Shown here piece after piece: positions 37,136 through 46,459 of a stretch of 64,000 nucleotides of DNA; positions within the stretch are counted from its first letter, which is position 1, and every line of letters starts with the position of its first letter. This DNA is from Sphingomonas sp. 28-66-16 (GTDB lineage Bacteria > Pseudomonadota > Alphaproteobacteria > Sphingomonadales > Sphingomonadaceae): NCBI GenBank assembly GCA_002281485.1, contig NCGF01000011.1:62001-126000 (forward strand). The letters are read 5' to 3'. The translations under genes and the position numbers were made by a program. A model generated the notes under the pieces. The model had not been told where the DNA came from. It saw only the letters and a program-made list of their open reading frames with translations, and made no database searches.

Positions 37136-39678
37136 CACCAATCCTCCCGCACCATCCGCACCGCGCTCGCCGACAAGGCCTGCCGCCCCGCGAGCACCGC
37201 CGTCCCCGACGCCGCCGCGATCAGCGCCAGCGCGATCAGCCCGAGACTGCCCCACGGCACGATCGTCTCCATCGTCCAGTTGAACGACTGCGGGTTGACG
37301 ACATGCACCAGCACCTCGGCAAGCACCCCGCCGAGCGCGATCCCCGCGACCGCGCCGAGCGCACCGAGCAACGCGCCTTCGCTCGCGAGCATCGCGATCA
37401 ACTGGCCGCGCGAGACGCCGATATGGCGCAACATCCCGAAATCACGGCTGCGCGCGAGCGTCTGCGCCGAGATCGTCGCCGCCACCCCGGCAAGCCCGAC
37501 CAGGATCGCGACGCCTTCGAGCAGATAAGTGACCGCGAAGCTGCGATCGAACAGGGTGAGCGCGAAGCGGCGGAGCATGGCGGGCCTGGCGACGTCGATC
37601 GTCTGGCGCACGCCCTCGGGCACGGCGGCGACCAGCGCCCGGCCCACCCTGGCGGCATCGGCGCCGGGGCGCAGCATCACCGCCGCCTCGCTGCGGACGG
37701 CATCGCCGGTCAGCCGTCGATAGTCACGGTCGGCGAGGATGATCGCGCCTTGCTGGCGCGCATAGTCGCGCCAGATCCCGGCGACGACGAACGCCCCCTG
37801 CCCCGTCCCGGCGATCGGAAGCGACACCGCGTCGCCCACCGACCATTTGTAAAGCCGCGCCGCCGGCTCGGACACCCAGACCGGAATCCTGCCCGTCGGC
37901 AGCCTCGCCGCGTGATCGATCAGGACGAGCGCGGGATTGCCGCCGGTCAGCGCCATCGGCCGCACGATCAGCCAGACCGGCGGGCGATCCGCCGCGAGCG
38001 TCAGCGGGAGCTGCCGGCTGAAGACGATCCGCGCCACGCCCGGCGTCGCCGCAAGCCTTGCCTGCGCGGCCCGATCGAAGCCCCCGCCATCGCTGCGCAG
38101 ATACAGGTCGGCCGACAGGATTTGCCCGAGCCAGCCATCGACCGCGCCGCGAAAGCTGGTGACCATCACCGCCATCGCGATCATCAGCGCGGTGCTCGCG
38201 ACGATCCCGCACAGCGCGGTCGCCGCCTGCACCGGCGCGCCGTGGAGATGGCGGATCGCCAGATCGATCGGGACCGGCCCCGACGGGCGGCGCGCAAGCG
38301 GCCTGAGCAGCGTGCGCGCGAGCCACGGCATCGCAGCGATTCCGCCCGCGAGGATCAGCGCCATCCCCAGATAGCCCCCGATCGGCAGCGCACCGATCGG
38401 CGGGAGCAACGCGACACCGCCGCCGAGCGCAATCAGCACGGCGGCGGGCAGCCACGCGACGGCGGCGCGTGGATCGATCACGTCGCCGGCGTTGCGCAGC
38501 GCGACGGCGGGGGCCGCGCGCGCGGCGAGCCGCGCCGGAAGCGCGCTGCCGAGCACCGCCACTGCCACTCCGAGTGAGAAAAAGCCGCACGCCGCAATCG
38601 GATCGAAACGGAGCGACACCGACCCGTCACGGAAATAGCCCGCGCCAAGATCGCCGCCCAGGCTGACCAGCGCGCCATAGGCGAGCGCATAGCCCAGCCC
38701 GAGCCCGAGCAGCGCCCCGACTAGACCGATCAACAATCCCTCGATCGCTACCGTCGCGACGACGGCGGCACGCGGCAGCCCAAGCGTGCGCACCAATGCG
38801 AAGGCGCGCAGCCGGCGGGCAACCGACAGCGATTGCGCCGAAAAGACGAGGAACCCGCCGGTCAGCAGCGCGACCAGCGCGAGCATATCGAGATTGACGC
38901 GATAGGCGCGCGACAGCGCGTCGCCGCGCTCGCTGGCATCGGCGGCGGTGTCGATGACGGCGTCGCGGGGCAAGAGCGCGGCGATCGCGCGGTCATCGCC
39001 GTTGGCAGCGCGCTTGATATCGATCCGGTCGAGCCGCCCGAGCCTTCCGAAGTGCCACTGCGCCGCGGCGATGTCGATCACCGCCATGGGTCGCTCATCG
39101 CCGACGCCCGGCAGCGCCCCCGAGATCCGGAACCGCGCCACATGCCCCGCCGCCGTCACATCCAGACTGTCGCCGGGCCGGGCCTTCAGCGCGCGCAACA
39201 ACCCCGGCGAGGCGAACAGCGAGTCAGCCGCGAACACCGTCTCTGCCGCGCGATCGAGTCCGCGGGCCGGCATACCGACCAGCGACGGCGTGACCTGCGC
39301 CGCGCGCAAAACGTCGATCCCCAGCAGGCTGAACCGCACCGCCCCTGCCCGCGCCGACAGGAAGATGACCGGACTGGCATCGGCGACCCCGGGCGCGCGC
39401 GCGAGCTTGGGATAGAGCATCTCGTCGAAACCGAGCGGGCTGGTCGCGCGGACGTGCAGATCGGCGGCGCCGTTGACGCTCTTCAGCGCGCCGTCGAACG
39501 CGCCGAGCGCCGATCCGTTGACGAGGTGGACCGCGAACCCCAGCGCCACCCCGATCGCGATCGCCACTGCCGTCAGCGCGATCCGCACGGGATGCGCGCG
39601 CCATTCGCCGATGATCAGCCAGCGTAGCGCGAGCCGGGCCGAGACGAATCCACCCCCGCCCGTCGCGTCACCCGGCAT
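37135..39678 (-). CDS. ABC exporter permease, FtsX/MacB type (AttG-like)
   Basis: The 847-residue permease has an N-terminal helix and MacB-like periplasmic domain, then two FtsX domains with about ten membrane helices in total. Conserved regions include ALTAVAIAIGVALGFAVHLVNGS, ATVAIEGLLIGLVGALLGLGLGYALAYGALV and the C-terminal MLRHIGVSRGQLIAMLASEGALLGALGAVAG. It overlaps the ATPase gene by 11 bp. It is a fused double-FtsX permease as in Att-type systems; substrate unknown, possibly a lipid or lipoprotein. Confidence 0.9.
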   Translation of the reverse strand: MPGDATGGGGFVSARLALRWLIIGEWRAHPVRIALTAVAIAIGVALGFAVHLVNGSALGAFDGALKSVNGAADLHVRATSPLGFDEMLYPKLARAPGVADASPVIFLSARAGAVRFSLLGIDVLRAAQVTPSLVGMPARGLDRAAETVFAADSLFASPGLLRALKARPGDSLDVTAAGHVARFRISGALPGVGDERPMAVIDIAAAQWHFGRLGRLDRIDIKRAANGDDRAIAALLPRDAVIDTAADASERGDALSRAYRVNLDMLALVALLTGGFLVFSAQSLSVARRLRAFALVRTLGLPRAAVVATVAIEGLLIGLVGALLGLGLGYALAYGALVSLGGDLGAGYFRDGSVSLRFDPIAACGFFSLGVAVAVLGSALPARLAARAAPAVALRNAGDVIDPRAAVAWLPAAVLIALGGGVALLPPIGALPIGGYLGMALILAGGIAAMPWLARTLLRPLARRPSGPVPIDLAIRHLHGAPVQAATALCGIVASTALMIAMAVMVTSFRGAVDGWLGQILSADLYLRSDGGGFDRAAQARLAATPGVARIVFSRQLPLTLAADRPPVWLIVRPMALTGGNPALVLIDHAARLPTGRIPVWVSEPAARLYKWSVGDAVSLPIAGTGQGAFVVAGIWRDYARQQGAIILADRDYRRLTGDAVRSEAAVMLRPGADAARVGRALVAAVPEGVRQTIDVARPAMLRRFALTLFDRSFAVTYLLEGVAILVGLAGVAATISAQTLARSRDFGMLRHIGVSRGQLIAMLASEGALLGALGAVAGIALGGVLAEVLVHVVNPQSFNWTMETIVPWGSLGLIALALIAAASGTAVLAGRQALSASAVRMVREDW

Positions 39679-40351
39679 CGCGCGCGACCAGCCCCGCGGG
39701 GGTCAACTCGAGCGTCCGGTCGGCAATCGCCGCCGCTGCCGCCGAATGGGTGACGATGATCGCCGCCACTCCGCCCTCGCGCACCGCCTCGGCGAGCAGC
39801 GCCAGGATTTTGGTGGCGGTTTCGGAATCGAGATTGCCGGTCGGCTCGTCGGCGAGGATCAGCGCGGGCCGATGGACGAGCGCGCGGGCTATCGCGACGC
39901 GCTGCAACTCGCCGCCCGACAGATCGCGCGCATAACCGTCGCCACGTTCGCCCAGCCCGACCCGGTCGAGCATCGTCTGCGCCCGCGCCGAAATCGCCGC
40001 CCGTTCGGGCGAACCGAGCGCCAGCGGCAGCGCGACATTCTGGCGCAGCGTCAGATAGGGCAGCACGTGGAACGCCTGAAACACGAAGCCGATGCGCTGG
40101 CGCCGGAGCCGCGTCAGGCCGGCCTCGTCGAGGCCGCCGAGCGATGTCCCTTCGATCGCGATCTCGCCCCGGTCGGGCCGATCGAGCCCGGCGAGCAGGT
40201 TGAGCAAGGTCGATTTGCCGACCCCGCTCTCACCGACGATCGCCAGCAACCCGCCGGCCTCGAGCGCCAGATCGAGCCCTTCGAACAATTGCCGCCCGCC
40301 GGGCACCGATTTGGCGAGGCCCGAGACGCTGAGCAGCGGCGCGTCGCTCAC
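39668..40351 (-). CDS. ABC transporter ATP-binding protein (LolD/MacB-like, AttE-like)
   Basis: This 227-residue ATPase has Walker A VGESGVGKST, Q-loop FVFQAFHVLPYLT, signature DLSGGELQRVAIARAL and Walker B ALILADEPTGNLDSET, the pattern of LolD/MacB partners of FtsX permeases. The start is GTG at 40349-40351, overlapping the TGA of the DUF427 gene (GTGA), so translation is likely coupled; the longer ORF runs through the DUF427 gene in another frame. The permease starts within its last 11 bp. Confidence 0.92.
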   Translation of the reverse strand: MSDAPLLSVSGLAKSVPGGRQLFEGLDLALEAGGLLAIVGESGVGKSTLLNLLAGLDRPDRGEIAIEGTSLGGLDEAGLTRLRRQRIGFVFQAFHVLPYLTLRQNVALPLALGSPERAAISARAQTMLDRVGLGERGDGYARDLSGGELQRVAIARALVHRPALILADEPTGNLDSETATKILALLAEAVREGGVAAIIVTHSAAAAAIADRTLELTPAGLVARDAG

Positions 40352-40848
40352 CAGAATTGCGATCCCGGCCCGCCCTTGAACGGCCCGGCGAAGCGGGCGG
40401 TGATCCAGCCGCCGTAGAAACCGCCCGGCTGCGGCGTCACCCGCTCGCCGTCGACGAAGCAGGCGTCCATCATCGCGGCATAGAAGGCGACATGATCGCG
40501 CAACACGGCGAAGCTTTCGGTCGGAGTCGAATAGGCCCAGCCCGCGCGGACCGCCCGGCGGCTGGGGCCGACGACGTCGACATAGCGCGCCTGCCCCTTC
40601 CATTCGCAAATGCTGCGCGGGCCATCGGCGGCGACGAGCATCGCCATGTCGATGTCTTCGGGCGGGAAATAATAGCTCGGCGGATGGCTGGTCTCGAGCG
40701 TGCGGACGCCGTTGCGCGTTTCGGCGAGTACCCGGCCGTCGAATTCGATCCGAAGCAATGCCGTCGTCGGCTCGGCGATCGCCGGGCGCGGGAAGGTCCA
40801 GACGCTTTCCTGGCCGGGCAGGGCTTGATCGGGTTTGGGGCGGAACAT
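40348..40848 (-). CDS. DUF427 domain protein
   Basis: This 166-residue DUF427 protein has the family core SVWTFPRPAIAEP, ETSHPPSYYFPPEDIDM, CEWKGQARYVDV and AWAYSTPTESFAVLRDHVAFYA. Function is unknown for the family. The ATG at 40848 is followed by FRPKPDQALPGQESVW, the usual beginning. It overlaps the ABC ATPase gene by 4 bp. The next gene upstream is a membrane protein 71 bp away. Confidence 0.88.
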   Translation of the reverse strand: MFRPKPDQALPGQESVWTFPRPAIAEPTTALLRIEFDGRVLAETRNGVRTLETSHPPSYYFPPEDIDMAMLVAADGPRSICEWKGQARYVDVVGPSRRAVRAGWAYSTPTESFAVLRDHVAFYAAMMDACFVDGERVTPQPGGFYGGWITARFAGPFKGGPGSQFW

Positions 40849-40919
40849 GACGACATCAGCCTGTAAAGCGCCTTCAAGACCCCCGCCATACCGCATTTCG
40901 GCGCGTCGCCCGGCGCGCG

Positions 40920-41309
40920 TCAAACCGGCGGGGGCACCAGCCCGATCAGCTTCATCGCCACCGCCTGCACCAGCATCACCACCAGCCAGTGGAGGCTGTC
41001 GCCGATCACCGACGCGCGGGGCGCAGACCGATAGACCTGGGTGATCGCGAGCAAAGGCAGCACGAAGCCTGCCCAGATGACGATCGCGCTGCCCGTCGCC
41101 ATGATCCACGGATCGGCCTTGTCGGGGGCGAGGATCAGCGCGCCGGCGAGAATCGCCGCCAGCCAGAACTCGCCGAGCGCGGCGAGCACCACCAGACCGG
41201 TCGACATGGATCGCGGGTTGCCGATCGCCCGGTGATAGCCAAAGCCGATCGCCAGCCCGAGCAGGGTCGCCGCCGCGATCGGAGCGAGATTGAGCAGGAT
41301 ATAGATCAT
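40920..41309 (-). CDS. Hypothetical four-helix membrane protein
   Basis: This 129-residue protein has four membrane segments (about 4-25, 38-59, 66-90 and 103-125). Short polar loops include YHRAIGNPRS and LAPDKADPW. I do not recognise the family; it does not match the DUF1761 N-terminus. The ATG at 41309 is 4 bp after the S9 peptidase stop, so it is in that operon. Confidence 0.7.
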   Translation of the reverse strand: MIYILLNLAPIAAATLLGLAIGFGYHRAIGNPRSMSTGLVVLAALGEFWLAAILAGALILAPDKADPWIMATGSAIVIWAGFVLPLLAITQVYRSAPRASVIGDSLHWLVVMLVQAVAMKLIGLVPPPV

Positions 41310-41313
41310 CGCG

Positions 41314-43392
41314 TCACGGCGTCGGAATGACCGGCTTGGGCTTGCCGCGATAGCGATCGAACCACGCCAGGATCGCCGACGCCTTGGCGGCCGCCTGCGA
41401 CGGTCGCGCGGCGATGCCCCCATGGCTCGCCCCGGGCACCTTGACCAGCGTGGTCGGCACCCCGGCGATCTGGAGCGCGGCATAATATTGCTCGGATTCG
41501 CTCACCGGCGTGCGATAGTCCTGGCTGCCGACGACGACCATCGTCGGTGTCTTGACGTTGGCAATGAGGCTGAGCGGCGATCGGTTCCAATAGCTCATCG
41601 GGTCCTCCCATGGCTGTTTGGCGAACCAGTAGCGCGAGGTGAAGCCGGTGCCGTCCATCGTCAGCGCCTCGCTGACCCAGTTGATCACCGGCTTTTGCGC
41701 GGCGGCGGCCTTGAACCGGTCGGTCTTGCCGACGATCCACGCGGTCAGGATGCCGCCGCCCGAGCCGCCGGTGACGAACAGATTGTCGGGATCGGCCACC
41801 CCCGCCGCAATCGCGGCATCGACCGCGGCCATCAGGTCGCCGACATCGTCGCCCGGATATTTCTTGTCGATCAGATTGGCGAAATCGTTGCCGTACGAGG
41901 TGCTGCCGCGCGGATTGACGTAGACGACGGCATAGCCATCCGCGGCATAGAGCTGGTCGTCGGTCGAGAAGGACGGGCCATAGGCCGAATGCGGCCCGCC
42001 ATGGATTTCGAGGATCAGCGGCACCTTCGTCCCCGGCTGATAGCCCGGCGGCGTGACGAGCCAGGCGTCGATCGCCTTGCCGTCGGGTGCGGTCACCGGC
42101 AACGCGCGAACCGCCCCGAGCGTCTTTGCGCCGAGCGCGGTTTCGTTGAGCATCGTCAATCGCCGTGCCCCGCTGCCACTGGTGACGAACACGTCAGCCG
42201 GGCGCTGGGTGGTGCCGCTGGTGAAGGCGACGGTGCCGCCGTTCGACACCGAGAAGGTGCCGCCGGTATAGGGGCGATCGAGCCCGCCCCCCGAAACCCC
42301 GCGCGCGACGGTCGTGACGCGCCCGTCGAGCGTCACCCGCGCGACCTGCTTCACGCCGTGATCGTCATAGGAGACGAACAACGAGCGACCGTCATGCGCC
42401 CAAGTGACGGTATCGATCCCGCGATCGAGCCCTTTGGTGAGCAAGCGCGCGCCGCTGCCGTCGCGGTTCATCACATAGAGATCGTCGTTGTCGTGGCTGC
42501 GATGCGTGTCGTCGAAGCCGAGATAGGCGATCGATTTGCCGTCGGGGGAGACCACCGGCGCGGCATCGGGGCCGTAGCGGCTGGTCAGCGCGGTGAGCGC
42601 GCCGCTGGCGAGATCGAGCGAATAGACCTCCGAATTGTTGGGTTCGCGCTCCCAATCGGGGGTGCGGACCGCGCTGAACACCAGGCTCTTGCCATCGGGC
42701 GCCCAACTCAGCGGCCCCGAATCATCGACATTGCTGAAGGTCAGCTGGCGCGGCGCCCCGCCATCGGCGGCAACGACGAACAGGTGATCGTAGCCGGGCT
42801 TGATATAACCGCCACCATCGGCGCGATAGGTGACGCGGTCGATCACCTCGAGCGGCTCGGCCCATTTCGCGCCCTCGGGCTTCGGCGGGGCGCTGCCGAG
42901 CTTGGTCGGCGCCCCCGGCACGGTCATCACGTAGGCGATCTGGCGGCCATCGGGCGACCAGCTGATAGCCGACGGGCTGTCGGGCAATTGGGTGACGCGC
43001 GCCGCCTCGCCCGAGGCCATCCAGCGCACGAACAGCTGCGGCGACTGGCCATCGACCGCCGAGACATAGGCGATCCGGCTGCCGTCGGGCGACCAGCGCG
43101 GCGAGGCATGGCTGCCCTGCCCGGCGGCGAGCGGCGTCTGCGCACCGGTGCGGGTATCGACCAGCCATAGGGTCGCATGGGTGCGATCGGTCATGATGTC
43201 GGCGCTGTTGCGGACATAGACGATCCGGCTGCCGTCGGGACTGATCTGCGGATCGCTCGCCTGTTCGAGCCCGAACAGGTCGGCGCCGGTGAAGCCGTGT
43301 GCGCCGGCAGCTGCCCTCGCCTCGGATTGGGCCAGCGCGGGCGACGCCGCACAAAGCGCGGCGGCAAGAAGCAGGGCGGCGAAATGGCGCAT
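41314..43392 (-). CDS. Secreted S9 family prolyl-oligopeptidase-like peptidase
   Basis: The 692-residue protein has a signal peptide (MRHFAALLLAAALCAASPALAQ), a TolB-like beta-propeller (about 40-430, repeated SPDGSRIVY and SWSPDGRQIAY units) and an alpha/beta-hydrolase domain. The nucleophile Ser544 lies in VTGGSGGG, with Asp in VGSQDYRTPVS and His in GASHGG. It cleaves dipeptides or oligopeptides, likely in the periplasm. The start was moved from an ORF start 44 codons upstream to give the signal. Confidence 0.93.
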   Translation of the reverse strand: MRHFAALLLAAALCAASPALAQSEARAAAGAHGFTGADLFGLEQASDPQISPDGSRIVYVRNSADIMTDRTHATLWLVDTRTGAQTPLAAGQGSHASPRWSPDGSRIAYVSAVDGQSPQLFVRWMASGEAARVTQLPDSPSAISWSPDGRQIAYVMTVPGAPTKLGSAPPKPEGAKWAEPLEVIDRVTYRADGGGYIKPGYDHLFVVAADGGAPRQLTFSNVDDSGPLSWAPDGKSLVFSAVRTPDWEREPNNSEVYSLDLASGALTALTSRYGPDAAPVVSPDGKSIAYLGFDDTHRSHDNDDLYVMNRDGSGARLLTKGLDRGIDTVTWAHDGRSLFVSYDDHGVKQVARVTLDGRVTTVARGVSGGGLDRPYTGGTFSVSNGGTVAFTSGTTQRPADVFVTSGSGARRLTMLNETALGAKTLGAVRALPVTAPDGKAIDAWLVTPPGYQPGTKVPLILEIHGGPHSAYGPSFSTDDQLYAADGYAVVYVNPRGSTSYGNDFANLIDKKYPGDDVGDLMAAVDAAIAAGVADPDNLFVTGGSGGGILTAWIVGKTDRFKAAAAQKPVINWVSEALTMDGTGFTSRYWFAKQPWEDPMSYWNRSPLSLIANVKTPTMVVVGSQDYRTPVSESEQYYAALQIAGVPTTLVKVPGASHGGIAARPSQAAAKASAILAWFDRYRGKPKPVIPTP

Positions 43393-43607
43393 TGGTCGAA
43401 TACCTCGAGACTGGAAGTGCCCTTGGTCGCGCGACGCGGCCGATGATGCAAGATGCTGCGTCAAATTGGCGTGCGCCAGGGCCGCACGCTGGCGATCGCT
43501 TTTGGCATCGGTCGAGCCGAACACCGGTCAGGGGGTCGGTTGCGTTTGCCCTTTTGCATGATCAGCCGTTAGAAGCTCTGCACACCGGCGGATTTCGAAA
43601 GTGACGA

Positions 43608-45179
43608 ATGCTGACTGACCTCGCCGGAAACCCGGTCGATCATCGCTGGCAGCATTCCCCGGTCTATCGCTGGTGGCGGCATGCCGTGGTCGACACGGTC
43701 GACCAGCGAAAGGTGATGGAGCGAATCGCCGAAGATAGCGGGTGGTCGGGGCGTTATGCCTTCATGACGACGATGTCCGCCGGCATCGCCGTGCTGGGGC
43801 TGTTGTTGTCGTCGCCGGCGGTGGTGATCGGCGCGATGCTGATCTCCCCGCTGATGGGGCCGATTCTGGGGCTTGGCTTCGGCCTTGCGCTGTTCGATTA
43901 CACGGCGGCGCGGCGATCGTTGGTCGCGGTGCTGATCGGATCCTTCGCGGCGATCGTCTTCAGCGCGCTGATCGTGCTGGCATCGCCGCTCAAGGCGCCG
44001 ACCGCCGAAATTCTGGCGCGAACCCAACCCAATCTGTTCGATCTGCTCGTGGCGCTGTTCGCCGCGCTGGCGGGCACGTTCGCGATCATTCGCGGGCGCG
44101 GCGATACCATCGTCGGCGTGGCGATCGCGACCGCGCTGATGCCGCCGCTCGCGGTTGTCGGCTATGGGCTGGCGACATGGAACATGCCCGTGCTCGGCGG
44201 CTCGTTCGCGTTGTTCATCACCAACCTGATGACGATCGCGCTGGCGGCAACGGTGATGGCGCGCTTCTATGGCTTCGGCCATTATCTGTCGGGACAGCAG
44301 GGCTGGACCCAGACGATCGTGCTGACGCTGGTGTTCGTCAGCATGTCGGTGCCGCTTGGCTTTTCGCTCAATCGGATCGCGCGCGAAACCGTCACCGCCA
44401 GCCAGGTCCGGACTTTTCTGGGCAAGCGCTACGGCGCCAACGCGCGCATCACCCAGCTCGACATCGCCTTCGATCGCAAACCGATTGCGATCCAGACGGT
44501 CGTGATCGCGCCGCGCGGGGCGCCGAGCGACACCGCCAAGGTCCAGGCCGATCTCAGCAAGCGCCTCGGCCAGCCGGTCAAGCTGCAGGTCGATCTGGTG
44601 CTGCTCGACCCGCGCGCCGGCGCGATCGACGCGCAGCGTGCCGAGCTTCAGCAGGCCTCGGCCGCCACCGCCGCCGAGAATGCCGCCGCCGACCGTGTCG
44701 CCGATCTCGTCGCGTTGGGCGCCGGCATCGCCCGCGACGACGTGACGATCGATCGCGACCATCACCGCGCCACCGCCACCGCCGCGCGGCTCCCGGGCGC
44801 GACCGGCGCGACCTATCGCGCGCTCGAACAACGGATCGACGCCGCCGCCGACGACTGGTCGATCACGCTCATCCCGCCGAGCGGCGGCTTCCCGACGATC
44901 CGCTTCGCCGACAATAGCGATACGCTCGATGCCACCGCCCAGCAGGCGGTCGCGCTGTCGATCTGGCAGGCAAAGCGCTGGAATGTCGGCGCGCTGGCGG
45001 TGCCGGGCCTGGTCGACGGCGCGCCTCCCGAAAAGCCGACCCTCAACCAGCGGCGCGCGCTCGCCATCGCGGCCCTTTTGCGCGCCCAGTCGGTCCAACC
45101 GGTCGCCGCGCCGGCAGCCGGCCAGGCGTTTGCGCTTGCCGTCGTCGCCCCGCCAACCCCATCCGAGGACGCGCCATGA
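43608..45179 (+). CDS. DUF389 membrane protein with OmpA-like C-terminal domain
   Basis: The 523-residue protein has a DUF389 membrane domain (about 50-275): six helices with ISPLMGPILGLGFGLALFDY and GVAIATALMPPLAVVGYGLA, the family hallmarks. The cytoplasmic/periplasmic C-terminal half ends in a region like OmpA (about 430-505; TIRFADNSDTLDATAQQAVAL and LNQRRALAIAALLRAQ), suggesting a peptidoglycan-binding fold. Function of DUF389 is not settled. It is the first gene of a five-gene transport operon and overlaps the next start by 4 bp. Confidence 0.85.
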   Translation: MLTDLAGNPVDHRWQHSPVYRWWRHAVVDTVDQRKVMERIAEDSGWSGRYAFMTTMSAGIAVLGLLLSSPAVVIGAMLISPLMGPILGLGFGLALFDYTAARRSLVAVLIGSFAAIVFSALIVLASPLKAPTAEILARTQPNLFDLLVALFAALAGTFAIIRGRGDTIVGVAIATALMPPLAVVGYGLATWNMPVLGGSFALFITNLMTIALAATVMARFYGFGHYLSGQQGWTQTIVLTLVFVSMSVPLGFSLNRIARETVTASQVRTFLGKRYGANARITQLDIAFDRKPIAIQTVVIAPRGAPSDTAKVQADLSKRLGQPVKLQVDLVLLDPRAGAIDAQRAELQQASAATAAENAAADRVADLVALGAGIARDDVTIDRDHHRATATAARLPGATGATYRALEQRIDAAADDWSITLIPPSGGFPTIRFADNSDTLDATAQQAVALSIWQAKRWNVGALAVPGLVDGAPPEKPTLNQRRALAIAALLRAQSVQPVAAPAAGQAFALAVVAPPTPSEDAP

Positions 45180-46459
45180 TCAACGGAGCCCATATCTCGC
45201 CGCTCGACGCCGCCGCCGTCCTCATCGTGCTCTCGGCGCTGCTCGGCTATTTCAATTTTCGCTTCCTGAAGCTGCCGCCGTCGGTGGGGTTGACGATCAT
45301 GGGGGCGATCGCCTCGCTGATCGTGGTCGGCATCGACATGGTCCTGCCGGGCAGCCAGATCGGCGCCGAGATCGCCGACTATATCGCCTCGATCGATTTC
45401 CACGCGACCTTGATGGACGGGATGCTCTCGTTCCTGCTGTTCGCCGGCGCGCTGCACGTCGACTGGCACGACATGAAGCGCGGCGCCGTGCCGATCATCC
45501 TGCTGAGCACGATCGGCGTCGTGTTTTCGACCTTGCTGATCGGCAGCGGCTTCCTGTGGCTGACTGCCGCGATCGGATTCAGCGTCCCGTTCGTCTGGTG
45601 CCTCGTCTTCGGCGCGCTGATCAGCCCGACCGATCCGGTCGCGGTGATGGGCGTGCTCAAGCGCGCCAAGGTCAGCCCCACGCTCGAGGCGACGGTCGCC
45701 GGCGAAAGCTTGTTCAACGACGGCGTCGGCGTCGTCATCTTCACCATCCTGCTGGCGACCGCGCTCGGCAACGAGCCGTTCAGCTGGGCGCGCGCGGTGC
45801 ACCTGTTCTTCATCGAGGCGGGCGGCGGCGTGCTGCTGGGCCTGGCGGTCGGCTGGATCGGCTACCGCGCGATGCGCTCGATCGACGAATACAAGCTCGA
45901 GGTGTTGATCAGCCTGGCGATCGTGATGGGTGGATACACCATCGCCCACTGGATTCACGTCAGCGGCCCGGTGGCGATGGCCGTCGCGGGCCTGCTGATC
46001 GGCAATGAGGGCGTGGCGACTGCCATGAGCGAGACGACGCGCGACTATCTCCTCAAATTCTGGGCGCTGATCGATGACATCCTGAACACCGTCCTCTTCG
46101 TGCTGATCGGGCTCGAAGTCGTCACCATTCCAAAGGATACGCGACTGATCGTCCTTGGGCTCGCGGCGGTGCCGCTGGTGCTCGCCGCGCGGACGATATC
46201 GGTTTCGGGGCCGCTGGTCGCGTTGCGGCCCTTGCTGAACCTTGGCCCGCTGGCGCTGCCGACGCTGATCTGGGGCGGCCTGCGCGGCGGCATCTCGATC
46301 GCTCTGGCGCTTGGCCTGCCCGATGGACCCGGCCGGTCGATCCTGCTCGCGGCGACCTATATCGTCGTGCTCTTCTCGGTGATCGGCCAGGGTGGGACGA
46401 TCGCGCGGCTGCTCGATTGGCTGACAAAGCGGACGGCGAAACAGGATGTCGTCCGTTGA
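45176..46459 (+). CDS. Na+/H+ antiporter of the CPA1 (NhaP) family
   Basis: This 427-residue antiporter has about 12 helices. The CPA1 features are the aspartate-bearing FGALISPTDPVAVMGVLKRAKV, ATVAGESLFNDGVGVVIFTILL and the ILNTVLFVLIGLEVVTIP stretch, with LIWGGLRGGISIALALGLP near the C-terminus. It overlaps DUF389 by 4 bp (ATGA) and the following gene by 4 bp (TTGA). No TrkA domain is present. Confidence 0.93.
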   Translation: MINGAHISPLDAAAVLIVLSALLGYFNFRFLKLPPSVGLTIMGAIASLIVVGIDMVLPGSQIGAEIADYIASIDFHATLMDGMLSFLLFAGALHVDWHDMKRGAVPIILLSTIGVVFSTLLIGSGFLWLTAAIGFSVPFVWCLVFGALISPTDPVAVMGVLKRAKVSPTLEATVAGESLFNDGVGVVIFTILLATALGNEPFSWARAVHLFFIEAGGGVLLGLAVGWIGYRAMRSIDEYKLEVLISLAIVMGGYTIAHWIHVSGPVAMAVAGLLIGNEGVATAMSETTRDYLLKFWALIDDILNTVLFVLIGLEVVTIPKDTRLIVLGLAAVPLVLAARTISVSGPLVALRPLLNLGPLALPTLIWGGLRGGISIALALGLPDGPGRSILLAATYIVVLFSVIGQGGTIARLLDWLTKRTAKQDVVR

